A stretch of 64,000 bases of DNA from Cephalopachus bancanus (GCA_027257055.1 JAPVLO010000019.1:15612501-15676500), one strand, 5' to 3'; counted from the stretch's first letter, positions 11,385 to 24,015 are shown. The notes: generated by a model not told the origin, from the sequence alone. Numbers and translations: made by a program.

Positions 11385-12331
11385 ATGGAAGTCACCAAGA
11401 ACTGGTTCCGAAATACAACAGAGACTAGGGAATGGATGGAAAGAGTGAATAAGACTCAAGAAAGACAAGATGCAACACTGAAAGAACTTGAAACAGAGAC
11501 TTTGGCAATAAAAAATTTCATCTAGGAAATAAATAACAAGATGACAAGCATGGAAAGCAGAATTAATCTAGTAGAAGAAAGAATCTCAGAATTTGAAGAC
11601 CAGAACATGGAATTAACCAGATCTGTAAAAAATATAGAAAGAAAACTCAGAAAGAAAGAACAAAACCTACAATAGATGTGTGATTAAATCAAGAGGTCAA
11701 ACAAACACTTGATTGGTATCTCAGAAGAAGAAAGGTAAATGGAGAACACCTTGGAGCAAGTATTCCAGGATGTTATCCAAGAAAACTTTCCCCATCTTAA
11801 CAGAGATATGACCAGTCAAACACAAGAGATACAGAGAACCTACACAAGTCATCAAATTAGAAGACCAACTCCTAAACACATAGTAATTCACCTACACAAA
11901 GTAGGCAAAAAAGAAAAAAATCCTAAAGGCAGAAAGAGAGAAAGATCAGACTACCTACTGGGAAAAACCAATCAGAATAGTGGCAGACCTATCAGCAGAA
12001 ACACTACAAGCAAGCAGGGACTGGAGTCCAACATTCAAAGTCCTCAAAAATAAACAATTTCATCCAAGAATTTCCTACCCGGCCAAGCTCAGCTTCATCA
12101 GTGATGGAGAATTAAAATCCTTCCCAGACATCCAATCTCTAAGAGATTATGCAGTTTCCAGACCAACTCTACAGGAGACACATAAAAAGATATTAGGCAC
12201 AGAAGAAAGAGAAAAAAAGAATGAGCACACACTTCCTAAGAGAAGAGCAGAGCACAGAATCAACAGAGAATATATCGCAATAACAAACTTGAAAACACAC
12301 ACATACATCAACCCAAAGCTAAAAATATAAT
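11385..12331 (+). pseudogene. L1 ORF1 (RNA-binding protein) remnant
   Basis: From the ATG at 11385 the frame gives a charged, coiled-coil-like stretch broken by stops near 11524 and 11675. 11739-12053 then matches the RRM-like middle of ORF1p ('VFQDVIQENFPHL', 'QEIQRT', 'PTPKHIVIH'). 11980-12330 in another frame matches the C-terminal domain ('ADLSAETLQASRDW', 'RISYPAKLSFISDGE'). Two frames overlapping by about 70 bp show a frameshift near 11980-12050. ORF1p is the trimeric nucleic-acid chaperone of L1. This copy is dead. Confidence 0.85.
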
Positions 12332-12360
12332 AAGCAAAGAAAAACTTTATAAGAACCTCA

Positions 12361-15300
12361 TGACAGGGATAAACAATGACATTTCAATAATCAGTCTGAA
12401 TGTGAATGGACTAAATGCACCACTGAAAACACACAGAAGGGCAAACTGGATAAGAAATCATGATCCAATTATTTGCTGCATCCAGGATACTCATCTCACC
12501 ACAAGGGACACACACAGAGCAAAGTTAAAGGATGGAAAATGAGTTTCCAGGCAAATGGATCACAAAAGAAAGCAGGAGTCATAATCTTAATATCAGAAAA
12601 AACAACCTTTATCAAAAATTTTAAATGATGCAAAAGAACACTACATAATGATAAAAGGTTCAATCCATCGACAAGAACTATCCATCCTAAACATATATGC
12701 ACCCAACACAAGAACACCAGTATTCATAAAACAACAACTAAGTAAACTAAAAAAAGATATTGACTCTAGCACTATTATAGCAGGGGACTTGAAAACCCCA
12801 CTAACAGCCCTAGATAGATCACTGAGGCAAAAAAATCAACAGGGAGATCCAGAACTGAAACTTGACATTCAACCAAATGAACTTGATACTTATGGAATAT
12901 TTCATCCAACAACTACAGAATATACATTCTACTCATCACCACATGGAAGATACTCCAAGATCGATCACATCCTCATGCATAAATCAAGCATAAACAAATT
13001 CCATAAGGTTGAAATATTGCAATGCACCTTCTCTGACCACAGTGGAATAAAAATAAATATAAACACCAACAAAATTTCTACAAAGCCCACAAAGACAAGG
13101 ACACTAAACAGCATGATGCTGAACAACTATTGGGTCAATACTGAAATCAAAACAGAAATTTAAATAACCCTGGAAACAAATTAAAATGATGAAACATCTT
13201 ACCAAAACCTCTGGGATGCCCTGAAAACAGTTCTAAGAGGAGAATTTATGTCTCTATGAGCACACATCAAGAAAGTGGAAAGATCACAAGTTGACAGCCT
13301 AACAAATCACCTAAGGGAGCTGGAAAGACAAGACAACCAAAACCCTAACTTTAGAAGAAGAATCCAGATCACCAACATAAGGGCCCAAATGTGGGACACA
13401 GAAGACAGAAATATCACAGAAAACATCAACAAAACAAAAAGCTGATTCTTTGAAAGAATTAACAAGATTGATGGATCCCAAGCCAGAATGACCAAGAAAA
13501 AGAGAGAAAAAGCCCAAATAAACACAATCAGAAATACAAAAGATTATCAGAGATCACTATGCACACCTGTATGGAAACAAACTTGATAACCTAAATGAAA
13601 TGGAGAACTTTCTAACATTTGAAACAAGAAGAGATTGAGACACTACATAGACCAATAATAACCCAGAAAACTGACTCTGTCATAAGAAAACTACCTACAA
13701 AAAAAGCCCTGGACTGGATAGCTTTCCAGCAGAATTCTACAAGATGCACAAGGAGGAGCTGGCACCAATCCCACTGAAAGTATTCCAAAAGATGGAATTC
13801 TTCCCAAATCATTTTATGAAGCCAACATCACACTGATACCCAAACTGAGTAAAGATCCAACAAAAAAGAGAGAACTACAGGCCAATATCCCTTATGAAAA
13901 TAGATGCAAAAATCTTCAATAAGATTATAGCAAATCAGATCCAAAAATACATCTCAAAAATCATCCACCAAGACAAAGTAGGCTTCATCCCTAGGATGGT
14001 GGGGATGCAGGGTGGTTCAACATTGGCAAGACAATAAATGTAATTATATATCAACAGAAGTAAAAAAAAAAAGAGTCACATGATTACATCATTAGTTGTA
14101 GAAAAAAACTTTTGATAAAATTCAGCATCTCTTCATGTTTAAAAACCTCAAACCCTAGATACAGAAGGAGCATACCTCAAAATAGTAAGTGCCATCTACA
14201 ATAAATGCATAGCTAGCATATTGCTAAAAGGACAGAAATTAGAAACATTTCTCATGAAAACTGGAGAAGACAAGGCTGCCTGCTCTCACCCCATTTGGTC
14301 AACAGTGTGTTGGAAGTCCTAGCTAGAGCAATTAGTCAAGAGAATGAAATCAGGGGTATCCAAATAGGAAGAGGAAGTTAAGTTATCCCTCTTTGCTGAC
14401 GATATGATCCTATATCTTGAAAATCCAAGAGAATCTGTCAAAATCTGCTTGCACTGATAAAAGACTTTGGCAAAGGCTCAGAGTACAGTTGCATTCTTAT
14501 ACACCAACAACAAGCAGGCAGACACCAAAATAAAAAGCACAATCCCATTCATGATAGCCAAAAAAAAAGAAAGAAAGAAATACCTAGGTATCTTCTTAAC
14601 CAGAGAAGTGAAAGACCTTTACAATGAGAACTACAAAACACTGCTCAAAGAAATCCAAGAAGATACAAACAAATGGAAAAATATTCCATGCTCTGGATAG
14701 GAAGAATCAACATTGTTAAGATGTCTACCCTACCAAAGGCAATCTACAGATTCAATACAATACCCATCAAATTACCAACATTCTTCTCAGACCTGGAAAT
14801 GACAATACAGAAATTCATATGGAAACACAAATGACCACGAATAGCCAAAACAATCTTTAGCAAAAGAAACAAAGTGGGAGGTATCACACTTCCAGACTTC
14901 AAACTTTACTATAAGCCTACAATAATCAAAACAGCCTGGTATTGGTACAAGAACAGGCATACAAACCAATGGAGCAGAATAAAGATTCCAGAAGCAAAGC
15001 CTCAATTTCTCAACCAACTCATCTTTGACAAAGCCTCCAACAACAACCACTGGGGCGAGGAGAACCTAGTCAGTAAATGGTGCTAGAAAAACTGGCTGAC
15101 AACTTGCAGAAGATTGAAACAAGACCCCTACCTATCACCATACACAAAAATTAACTCTAAATGGATCAAAGACCTAAATGTAAAACCTCAAACTATAAGG
15201 ATCTTAGAAAATGCAGGAGACACCCTTATAGAAATTGGAACTGGCACACAATTCCTGATAAAACCCCAAGTGCCTATACCATAAGAGATAAGAGAGCAAC

Positions 15301-16100
15301 CTCATCAAACCGACAAGCTTCTGCAAAGCAAAAGAAACCATCAAGAGAGTGGGGAGACAGCACACAGAATCGGAAAAAATATATGCCAACTGTATATCTG
15401 ACAAAGGCCTAACATCTAGGATCTATAAGGAACTGAAATGCACCAAAAGGAAAAAAACAAACAGCTCTATTAAAAAGTAGGCAAAAGACATGAATGGACA
15501 CTTCTCAAAAGAAGATATATGGGCAGCCAACAGACACATGAAAAAGTGCTCAGCCTCACTCATCATCAGAGAAATGCAAATCAAAACCACATTGAGATAC
15601 CACCTAACCCCAGAAAGAATGGCCATCATTAATAAAGCAGACAACAACAGATGCTGGCGAGGATGTGGAGAAAAAGGAACGCTTCTACATTGCTGGTGGG
15701 AATGCAAGCTATTACAACCTCTTTGGAAGACAGTGTGGTGATTTCTGAAAGAACTAAAAATTGACCTTTTATATGACCCAGCAATTCCCCTATTGGGAAT
15801 GTACCCAGAGGAACTCAAATAATTCTACAAAAAAAGATACCTGTACCTGCACACGTGTGTTTGTTGCAGCTCTATTCACAATAGCAAAAACATGGAACCA
15901 ACCATGTTGCCCATCAAAGCTGGACTGGATTTAAAAAATGTGGTACATATATACAATGGAATATTATGCAGCCATAAAGAAGGACAAACATAGGGACTTG
16001 GCAGCAATTTGGATGGATTTAGAGTAGATCATACTCAGTGATCTATCACAGAAACAAAGAACAGAGTACCATATGTTCTCACTCACAAACAGACCTTGAA
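12361..16100 (+). pseudogene. L1 ORF2 (endonuclease-reverse transcriptase) remnant
   Basis: ORF2 starts at the ATG at 12361, about 30 bp after the ORF1 end. The endonuclease part (12361-13163) shows 'SLNVNGLNAP', 'IQDTHLT', 'IYAPNT', 'AGDLKTPLTALD', 'KIDHIL' and 'SDHSGI'. The usual catalytic Glu in QETH is Asp here, and the Asn of GDFN is Lys. The reverse-transcriptase catalytic motif F-A-D-D is encoded at 14392-14403. The Cys-rich C-terminal segment ('[16 protein letters not shown]') lies at about 15649-15696. Stops and frameshifts occur throughout, so only short frames survive (12648-13163, 14467-14700, 15490-15741). Confidence 0.88.
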
Positions 16101-16126
16101 CAATTATCATAATCCTATAAGATAGG

Positions 16127-16205
16127 GATTGGCAGTAATGGGAAACTGCCAGGGGAGGGGAGGTGTGATTGGCAGTTGAGGGAAACTGCCAGGGAAGGGA
16201 GGGGC
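16127..16205 (+). repeat. Duplicated 40-bp motif in L1 3'UTR
   Basis: 'gattggcagtaatgggaaac' at 16127 and 'gattggcagttgagggaaac' at 16167 begin two units. Each continues with 'tgccaggg' and a G-rich run. The same duplicated block, antisense, is in the L1 3' end at 62640-62720, while the L1 at 30.4 kb has a single unit. Confidence 0.8.
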
Positions 16206-17222
16206 ACACCTCATCAACAAGGTTACCTGTATAATGAACATTTGTATACCTAACCCTGACTTGTATCCCACATGTTTTAAAAAATAAAAATAAATAAATA
16301 AAAAGAAAATAAATATCCAAATAAACAACCTAACTTTGCACCTCAAGGGAACAGAAAAAGAAGAAGAAATTAAGTCCAAAGTTACCAGAAGGAAGGAAAT
16401 AATAAAGGTTTAGAGCACAAAGAAAAGAAATAGAGAATAAAACACAATAGAAAAAATATCAATGTAAATATATTTTTTAAAACAAACAAAATGGACAAAC
16501 CTTTAGCTAGACTAAGTTAAAAAGAGAGAAGACTCAAATTAGTAGTATCAGAAATGAAATAGAACAAATTACAATAGTGCCACCGATCTAAAAAAGATTG
16601 TAAAAGGTTATTATGAACAATTATACACCAACAAATTGGATAACCTGGAAGAAATGGATAAATTACTAGGCACAGACAACCTACCAAGACAGAATCATGA
16701 GAAAATAGAAACTTAGAACACATTTATGACTAGCTATAAGATGGAATCAATAACCAAAAGTCTCCAATGAAAAACCTAGCCAAAAATCTCCAGTCGAAAC
16801 TTACAATTAATGCTAACCCTTTCAAACATTTCCCCACAAGCGAAAAGAGGGGAACACTTCCAAACATATTTTACGAAGTCAGCATTACCCTATTATCTAA
16901 GACTGATGTTATAAAAACAGAAACTATTGGCTAGTACCTCTGATGAACACAGATGCAAAAATTCTCAACAAAATGTTCCAAACAAGATTCAACATACATT
17001 AAAAGGATCCTATACCATGACCAAATGTGATTCATCCTGATGAGACAAGGAAGTTTCAGCGTATAAATCAATCAATATGTTATCCCACATTAGCAGAATG
17101 AAGGGTGAAAATCCATGATCATTGAAACAGGCAGAAAAACCATCTGATAGAATTCTACAATGCTTTCTTTATAAAACCTCTCAACAAACTAAGTTAAAAG
17201 GAATGAAACTCAGCATGATGAT

Positions 17223-17223
<1 letters not shown>

Positions 17224-17269
<46 letters not shown>
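17224..17269 (+). repeat. (CA)n dinucleotide microsatellite
   Basis: About 23 uninterrupted CA units inside the old L1M. A pure tract of this length is likely to be length-polymorphic. Confidence 0.98.
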
Positions 17270-17273
<4 letters not shown>

Positions 17274-17344
17274 ATCTTACAAAGGCTAACATCATTCCCA
17301 ATACTGAAAAATAGAATATATTTTCTCTAAAACCTGGAAGAAGG

Positions 17345-18060
17345 TAAGACTACTGTCCTAGTCCATTCTGTGCTGCTATAACAGAGTCCCACAGGCTGGA
17401 TAGCTTATAATGGACAAAAATTTATTTTCTCAGAGTTTTGGAGGCTGGGAAGAGCAATAACAAGGAGCCTGCATCTGTCAAGGACCATCTTGCTGTATCA
17501 TCACATGGCAGAATGTGAAAAGGCAAAGAGGATCTCTGTGCTCTCACATGTTAAGATCATGAAAGGAGCCAGGCATGGTGGCTCATACCTGTAATCCCAG
17601 CACTTTGGAAAACCAAAGTGGGAACATCACTTGAGGCTGGAGTTTGAGACCAGACTGGGCAATATAGTAAGATGCCATCCCTTAAAAAATTTTAAAATTA
17701 CCTGGTGATGGTGGCACATGTCTGTAATTTCAGCTGTAGTCTCAGTCCTCAAGAGGCTAAGGCTCGAGTATCAGTTAAGCTCAGGAGTTCAAGGCTCTAG
17801 TGAGTTATGATTGTGACCTTGCACTCCAGCCTGGGAGACAGAGCAAGAGCCTGTCTCAAAATTAAAAAAAAAAAAAAAAAAAAACAGCAGAAGAGATTGG
17901 ACCCACTCCAAAAAGTCCTTCATATTGTGAGGTTAATCTATTCTTGAGGGCAGAACCCCAAATATCTCTTAAAATTACCATATCTTAATACTGTTACAAT
18001 GGCAATTAAGTGTCAATCTGAGTTTGGAGAACATAAACATTCAAACTATAAAAGATACTG
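17345..18060 (+). mobile_element. Unnamed mammalian interspersed repeat, split by an Alu
   Basis: The left part (17358-17562) begins 'ctagtccattctgtgctgct' and includes 'tttattttctcagagttttg' and 'ccatcttgctgtatcatcac'. The right part (17885-18060) has 'accatatcttaatactgtta' and 'aacattcaaactata'. I recognise this as a common repeat with this layout but cannot name the family with confidence. Confidence 0.55.
17566..17884 (+). mobile_element. Older Alu SINE (J-like)
   Basis: A dimeric Alu: 'gccaggcatggtggctcata', 'cagcactttggaaaac', 'ttgaggctggagtttgagac', 'ccttgcactccagcctggga', then a long poly-A. It is more diverged than the other Alus and of the generic older primate type. A 25-30 bp insertion-like stretch lies in the right arm ('gctgtagtctcagtcctcaa'). 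Confidence 0.9.
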
Positions 18061-18884
18061 TCATCACCTCTATTCAACATAGTACTGGAATTTCTATCAA
18101 GAGCAATTAGGCAAGAAATATAAATAAAAGGCATCCATATTAGATAGAAAGAATTAAAATTATCTTTATTTGTAGATGCACAGTCTTACATGTAGAAAAT
18201 CCTAAATGCTCCACCAAAAAACAAAAAATGTAGAAAGAATCAATTAAATTAAATGACAGGATACAAAAATAAGATGTTATAATAATGAGGAACTGTCTAA
18301 AAAATTTTTAAGTTACATTTTAAAAAAGCATCAAATAAAATGCTTGGTAATTTAGCAAGGAAGTGAAAGACTTGTGCATTAAAAATTATAAAATATTGCT
18401 GAAAAAAGTTAAAGAAAACACAAATAAACAGAAAGACATTCTATGTTCATGGATTGGAAAGCTTAATGTTGTTAAGATGTGAAGACAACCCAAAGTGATC
18501 TACAGCATCAATGCAATCCCTATCAAAATCCCACATTTTTTGCAAAAATAGGAAAAAAAATCATTCTAAAATTCATATGGAACCATAAAGAATCTCAACT
18601 AGCCAAACAATCTTGAAAAAGAAGTGCCAAGATGCTGGAGGACTCACACTTTCTGATCCAAAACTATATTACAAGCCTGTAGTAATTAAAACAATGTGGT
18701 ACTGGCATAAAGAGAGACATGTACAACAACGGAACAGGATAGCGATTCCTGGAAATAATCCCCATATATATGATCAACTAATATTTGAGTAGGGTGCCAA
18801 GAACACACAATGAGGAGAAGATAATCTCTTCAACAAGTTGTGTTGGAAAAAGTGGTTATCCACAAGCAAAATAAAGACCTTTTA

Positions 18885-19950
18885 GAGGAGTTTGAACAAG
18901 ATGGTAGACTAGAACACTCTAGGATTGTCTAGGAATATCAAATTGAACTATTGATGCAAAAAAGCACTTGCACAAGAGCTAAACAAATAAGGTGACCACA
19001 GTACCTGGTTTTAGCATTAGAACAACAACAACAAAAGATGTATAGAAGAGAGTAGGAAGGGCAATCTCTCATTACCTACTAACCTTGTACAGTATGTACA
19101 AGTATGTACAGTATGTAAATCTGTATGCAAGTGGGAGGGTGAGGGGCATGATGGGAATTTGCATTGGAACTGTGCTGACCCATAGCAGCTGACTGGCTCT
19201 TGACTCCAAGCCAGTTCCCACGGAAGGAACATTTAACACCCTGGGGAAGAGGAGAATCCACTGCCTTCGCGGAAGGAACTTGAGTGCCAACCTGATTAAC
19301 CAAAGGTTAACTAAAGTGATCTCAAGCCTACAAATAAATTTCAGTGGCAGCCAGCCATATCAAACATGTCCTTGGGCAAGCCCCAGTGCTACTTATCTGG
19401 GAGGCTGTGAACTCAGGGTGTGACCCAGTGTGACACCAGCTGTGGCAGCCATGAAAGTGCCCAAGTCACCCCTTCCTCAACTCTAGATTTAGGCTTTGAT
19501 ATAATACCATCAAGTTAGGCTCTAGTTAACTAGTTTGTAAGGGCAGACCTTGTTAAGAATAACAGAATGCACTGGCATATTTCAAAGTGGATCCTTTTCC
19601 CCTTCCCCTGCCAAAAGCATTAGGGAATTTTTCTCAGATATTCACTGTAAGAACTGTAGCAACTGTAACAACAAGTTCTTGAAGGAAAAAGTCACAAAAG
19701 TGCAGGCCCTGGATAACTAGGTCCCCTAGAGTTTTTAATCTCTCAGACTTGCCCACACTGGGCCTCCAGTAGTTTATCAATTATTACTCAGATTTCCCTC
19801 TCCTGGCACTGGTTCCCATGTGTGTTTGTGTTTGTGGATTTCTGCTCCTAAAAACTGCAATTCTCTGACTTACCTATCAGTCTCTCCATTTTGGAGGGGT
19901 AGTGGTATGCTCTGTGATTTTTCACCTCTCTTGGGAATCTAAGAAGTGTT
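18885..19950 (+). mobile_element. Possible L1M 5' region
   Basis: It begins 'gaggagtttgaacaagatgg', an L1M-type 5' start ('...aagatggcc...'). Downstream is GC-moderate 5'UTR-like sequence with no coding content. Reading frames at 19017-19303 (minus) overlap each other in three frames and are chance. The right boundary is uncertain. Confidence 0.4.
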
Positions 19951-19959
19951 GTTGACTTT

Positions 19960-21060
19960 TCAGTTTGTTCAGCTTTTTACTCATTGTTAGGATAGAGTGG
20001 AAACTTTCAGCTTTTTACATGCAAAACCAATGGTCCCCATCTTCTCTTTTGAAAAATAATTTTGCTGGATATAGAATTGTAAAGTGGTATGTGTTTTCCT
20101 TCAATATTTTAAATATTTCACTCCACTGTCTTCTTGCTTGCCTGCTTTATGAAAAGGCATTTAATGTAATTTCTGTAATTTTCTCTGTGTATATATAATG
20201 GTTTTTACCCCTTCCCTGGCTTCTTTTAAGATTTTCTCAGTCATTGTGCTTTCTGTAGTTTTAATATGATAAGCTTAGGTGTAGATTATTGACTATTTAT
20301 CCTACTTGCTGTTCTCTGAGATTTCTGGATCTGATGATTAATTTTGGAAAATAAATTATCAGCCATTTTTATTTCAAATATTTCTTATGCTCCTTTCTTT
20401 CTTTTTTCTTCTCCTGTTCCTGGTATTCTCATGACATATCTATATCTGTATCTCACCTTTCATAATCATTCCACAGTTCACACATATTCCCATTTTGCTC
20501 TTTTTTTCTTTTTTTGGATTTTAACTTGGAATGTTTCCACTGACAATATCACTGATTTTTTTCTTTTGCTCATGTCCTATCTACTAGGGTGTCCATCAAA
20601 GGTGTTCTTTATTTCTATTATGATTTTTTTTTCTTTTTAGCATTTGCTTTTTATTTCTGCTTAAAATCTTAATCTGTATGCTAATATTACCCATCTATTC
20701 TTGCGTGCTGTCCATTAAAGGCCTTAGTATATTAATCATCGTTATTTTAAATTTCTGGTCTGATAATCCCAAAATACCACATGTAAATTGGATTATGATG
20801 CCTCCTTTGTCTCTTTGGACTTGTTTTTTTTGTGTGTGTTAGCATTTTCTGTCATTTTACATTAGAAGCTGGACATTATGTACTGGGTTATATGTCCTGA
20901 GGTGTGTAGGCCTTTGGTGTGAGGGTTATGTTTATCTGAGTAGGAACTGTACTATCTTTATTGTTTCCTGTAGCTGCATGTGTCTGAGGTATAAATTTCC
21001 TTTAGTGTCCTTGTTTTTTATTTCTTTTTTGTCTTTGCAGTTCTCTAGAAACTCTTTTTA
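19960..21060 (-). mobile_element. Old L1M piece, antisense
   Basis: T-rich + strand with 'ttttgctggatatagaattg', 'cactccactgtcttcttgct' and 'tatcagccatttttatttca'. These are antisense phrases I associate with the ORF1 or intergenic part of old L1M elements. The frames at 19965-20198 and 20344-20640 are antisense artefacts. Confidence 0.55.
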
Positions 21061-21559
21061 AAATAGAGTCTGAAACTTGCAGTTTTTCAGCTGTAATTCT
21101 CCATTATATACAGCATCCCTGTTGATGTCATTGTAAGATGTGGAGAAAAGAGAAGTGTTTTATAGTCCCATGATTAGGTAGCAATCTTCTCAGCTTGCAC
21201 CTCTTAGGCAAGACAAGAACATTAAAGAAGGTTAGAGTTGAATGTTTTCCTCTCTTCACTTCAGTCAGGCTCTTGTAAAGTAATTTCCTTTGAGCAAAAA
21301 GGGAGCTAGATGTTCTGGGCTTACATAACAGTGGTTATTTTTCTCCTCCCTCTGCCAGAAACAAGAGAGGGCTATCCCCTAGTGTTCACAGTAAGGACTT
21401 GGTGGGGCTTCTGCAGGTAAAACACAAAAGTGTGAAGACACCCTGAGGTTGGGCACCCAAGAGTTTTAAACTCTCAAGTTGTCTTCATTGAGCCTTAGTA
21501 ACTCATGAATTACTTGTTTTCATGGTCCTAAAATGCTGAGTTCATCCGTGGTCTCATAA
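21061..21559. other. No recognisable feature
   Basis: About 500 bp of moderately AT-rich sequence. It may be the continuation of the antisense L1M or the upstream part of the MaLR LTR, but nothing is diagnostic. Confidence 0.4.
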
Positions 21560-21778
21560 TCCTGGTCTTATAATCCTCAGTCCTCTCATTATGTGTTGCA
21601 CCCCGTGTTGCCTTGGGATTCTACAGAGAGTCCCTGCCAGAAAGAAGCCTCTCAACAGATTTAGCCCCTCAAACTTGGACTTCTGAGCTTCTAGAACTGT
21701 AAGAAGTAAATTTTGTTCTTTATCAATTACCCAGTTTCAGTTATTCCTTTGTAAGCAACAGAAAATGAACTAAGATAC
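21560..21778 (+). mobile_element. MaLR-type LTR, 3' portion
   Basis: 'cttggacttctgagcttcta', 'gaactgtaagaagtaaattt' and 'tatcaattacccagtttcag', ending 'gaaaatgaactaagata', match the 3' end of MST/MLT-like LTRs. This is an ERV-L-MaLR relic with no coding potential. Confidence 0.65.
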
Positions 21779-22303
21779 AAATCTTACATATTTTGTGAAT
21801 ATAACTCTTTGGAGACAAAATGGAGTGAAGGTAGAGCTGACATCTACATTTCTGCTCCTGTCATACTATAACTGCAAGTCCCAAAAAGATGTCCTGGCAT
21901 GATGTTTTAAGAGGATAGGAAATATCTTCTATTCCTGTCCAGCTTGATCTGCAAGCTCATTCCCCCTACTGACTCATGAAGGTAGGAATAAATACATAAT
22001 AAATGAAGGAGAAAAGACAACCTTTCCACTAGTCAAACTAGAATACAGATAACTAGGAGAGAACAGATATTTCTCTGAAAGAGGCATGGCAAATGAAGGT
22101 AAATTATAAGGGTGAATAAAGCCCCAATCTGGCTGAATTTGTGACCTAAGGCCCTTCAAAGATTGACCTGAATAAAAAAACCTAAGACAACTTTTTAAAT
22201 TGGCATCCCATGTCTACATCAATTATAGCAAGGTACAACCAAGCAGAAGAAAGGGATAAATATACACTAAAGAAGTTGGAAAATTGCTCTTCTTGCTTTT
22301 TTA
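21779..22303. other. No recognisable feature
   Basis: About 525 bp of moderately AT-rich sequence between the LTR and the Alu. The minus-strand frames at 21974-22370 show no domain or composition that suggests a gene. Confidence 0.4.
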
Positions 22304-22525
22304 AAAAATTATTGAGTTGGAATCTCACTCTGTTGCCCAGGCTGGAGTGCAGTGGCACACTCATGGCCACCCCACGGCCACCCCAGCATCAGCCTTCTGG
22401 CCTCAGCCACCCCAGCATCGACCTGCTAGGCTCCGGCGATCCTTCCACCTCAGCCTTCCAAGTAGCCGGAACTAGAGGCATGTGCTGCCACGCCTGGCTA
22501 ATTTTTGATTTATTGAAGAGACAAT
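22304..22525 (-). mobile_element. Alu SINE, antisense, truncated, with internal duplication
   Basis: 'tgagttggaatctcactctg' through 'tttttgatttattgaagaga'; the left monomer is missing. 'gccaccccagcat' occurs twice (about 22377 and 22405) with 'ggccaccccacggccacccc' before it, a small tandem expansion inside the right monomer. Confidence 0.85.
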
Positions 22526-23076
22526 TTAGTTAGTTCCCAGGATTGAGAACAAACTGTAATCCTCTGTATTCACCTGTCACTCCCCTTTTCAGGGTGGCAG
22601 TTGGCCTTTTGACCTGAATTTTATGATGAATTTTAGAAGAGTTGTTTATTTTCAGTTTATTTCATTTTCTCCTTGATGAGAAGATGGGAAGGATAACATC
22701 AAACTTTACCCGTTAGAGTGGAAACCAGAAGTCTTGGTGAACATATTTTGAAACAGATATGGTAAGCAAAAAAAAAAAGTGTCAACTTGGATACAGTGTT
22801 GCTACAGTGCCCTTCTTCAGGGAAGTTCAGGAAGGGGAGAGCTTTTATTCCTTTCTTCCTGCCTTTGCAAACATAAAGTTTGTTATTGTTGTTGTTGGTT
22901 TTCTTTTTCTTTAGAAAGGGAATAAAGAACCAATTACCAAACTTTGGAATTTTGACATAAAAGTGAGTTAGCAAATGTTAGAATCTTTAAACCAGACATA
23001 CTAACTCTGATTCTTTAAGTGTTTTTAAAAACACCAGTATGCTTTCAACTTTCATATGTCACAATGAAGAGGGAAC
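22526..23076. other. No recognisable feature
   Basis: Unique AT-rich sequence. The minus frame 22699-22974 includes a short (AAC/GTT)n-encoded Asn run and is not a credible gene. Confidence 0.4.
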
Positions 23077-23080
23077 TTTT

Positions 23081-23368
23081 TTTTTTTTTTTTTGAGTTGG
23101 AGTCTCACTCAGTCGCCCAGACTGGAGTGCAGTGGCCGCTCCCGGCCACTGCAGCCTCGAGCCACTGGGCTCCGGCGATCTTTCCGCCACAGCCTTGCAA
23201 GTAGCTGGAACTACAGGCGCGCGCTACCACGCCCGGCTCATTTTGATTTATTGTAGAGATGGGGTCTTGCCAAGTGGCCCAGGCGGGTCTCGAACCCTCT
23301 GGCTCAGGCAATCCACTCCCCTCAGCCTCCCAAAGCACGGGATTACAGGCTGAGCCACCAAGCCCGGC
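23081..23368 (-). mobile_element. Alu SINE, antisense, young-looking
   Basis: Complete antisense dimer with preserved CpGs ('gtggccgctcccggccactg', 'ggcgcgcgctaccacgcccg'). The likely duplication is ggaactttt (23072-23080) versus ggacctttt (about 23370). Four overlapping short ORFs in it are artefacts. Confidence 0.93.
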
Positions 23369-23479
23369 TGGACCTTTTCTCTACATTATCACTATTATCT
23401 CCCTACTCCAGCTCTGTATCTCTTACTTTTATGGTGAGGGAGTGCTCAGTGCCAGTTCAAGTATTTCCCAGTTCTGCTC

Positions 23480-24015
23480 TCCTTCCACATGAAAAACCTT
23501 AATGTAGTCAGATTTTGGTTAGGAAGTTTTGACGACCACTTCACTCAAGGCTGTAGGGTGTTTTCAAGCCCCCTGACATCCCAACCCTACAACCTCAGGC
23601 ATCCCTTCCCTTAGACACCAGGATCCTTGGCTCTGCTCTTACTCCCCCTTCACCACAAGTCTCCTGATTTCAGAATCCTCACGACAGTCCGCAAGGGCTT
23701 CTGTCACTTTGACAATAATGACAGAGTCATCTCAGAATTATAAATGTGCTAATCTAGATTATAAATAACTCTTTAATTCCTGGCATCACATTTCCCGGAA
23801 TCAAGAGGAAAATGTTCATACTCCACTGAACAATCCTTCTCCTATACTCTGCTACAAATGGTCCAGAACCCAACCCCCCATTCTGGCATTATTTCCTTCC
23901 TGCCCCACCTGCAGCCCGATCAAAGTTTTCCTAGCAAGATCTACTCCTCAATATATCCCTCATCCCTTCTGTGTCCTGACTAATTTGGCAGAAGGAATTC
24001 ATCCCCAAAACCTTG
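23480..24015. other. C-rich unique stretch
   Basis: More C-rich on the + strand than its surroundings ('ccccctgacatcccaaccct'). No open frame, repeat or motif was recognised. Confidence 0.4.

Larger units (their letters stand above)
8843..16301 (+). mobile_element. Nearly full-length L1 with unusually long 5'UTR
   Basis: The order is a long 5' region (8843 to about 11384), an ORF1 remnant, an ORF2 remnant, a 3'UTR with a duplicated G-rich motif, and an A-rich tail. The duplications 'aaagaaaataagatcc' (8827-8842) and 'aaagaaaataaatatcc' (16302-16318) bracket it. It is inserted into the ORF2 of an older L1M, which continues on both sides. Without the internal Alu it is about 7.2 kb, longer than the ~6 kb typical of human L1 because of the 2.5-kb 5' region. 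Both ORFs carry stops and frameshifts, so it cannot move autonomously. It is old enough to have decayed but younger than its host. Confidence 0.9.
16302..18875 (+). mobile_element. Old L1M element, second part (ORF2 remnant)
   Basis: It continues the ORF2 interrupted at 8842: 'ataaacaacctaactttgca', then reverse-transcriptase-like sequence to 'caacaagttgtgttggaaaa' near 18840. It carries many stops. It is interrupted by a (CA)n tract and by another repeat with an internal Alu (17345-18060). The element breaks off around 18875, before the ORF2 C-terminus. Confidence 0.75.
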
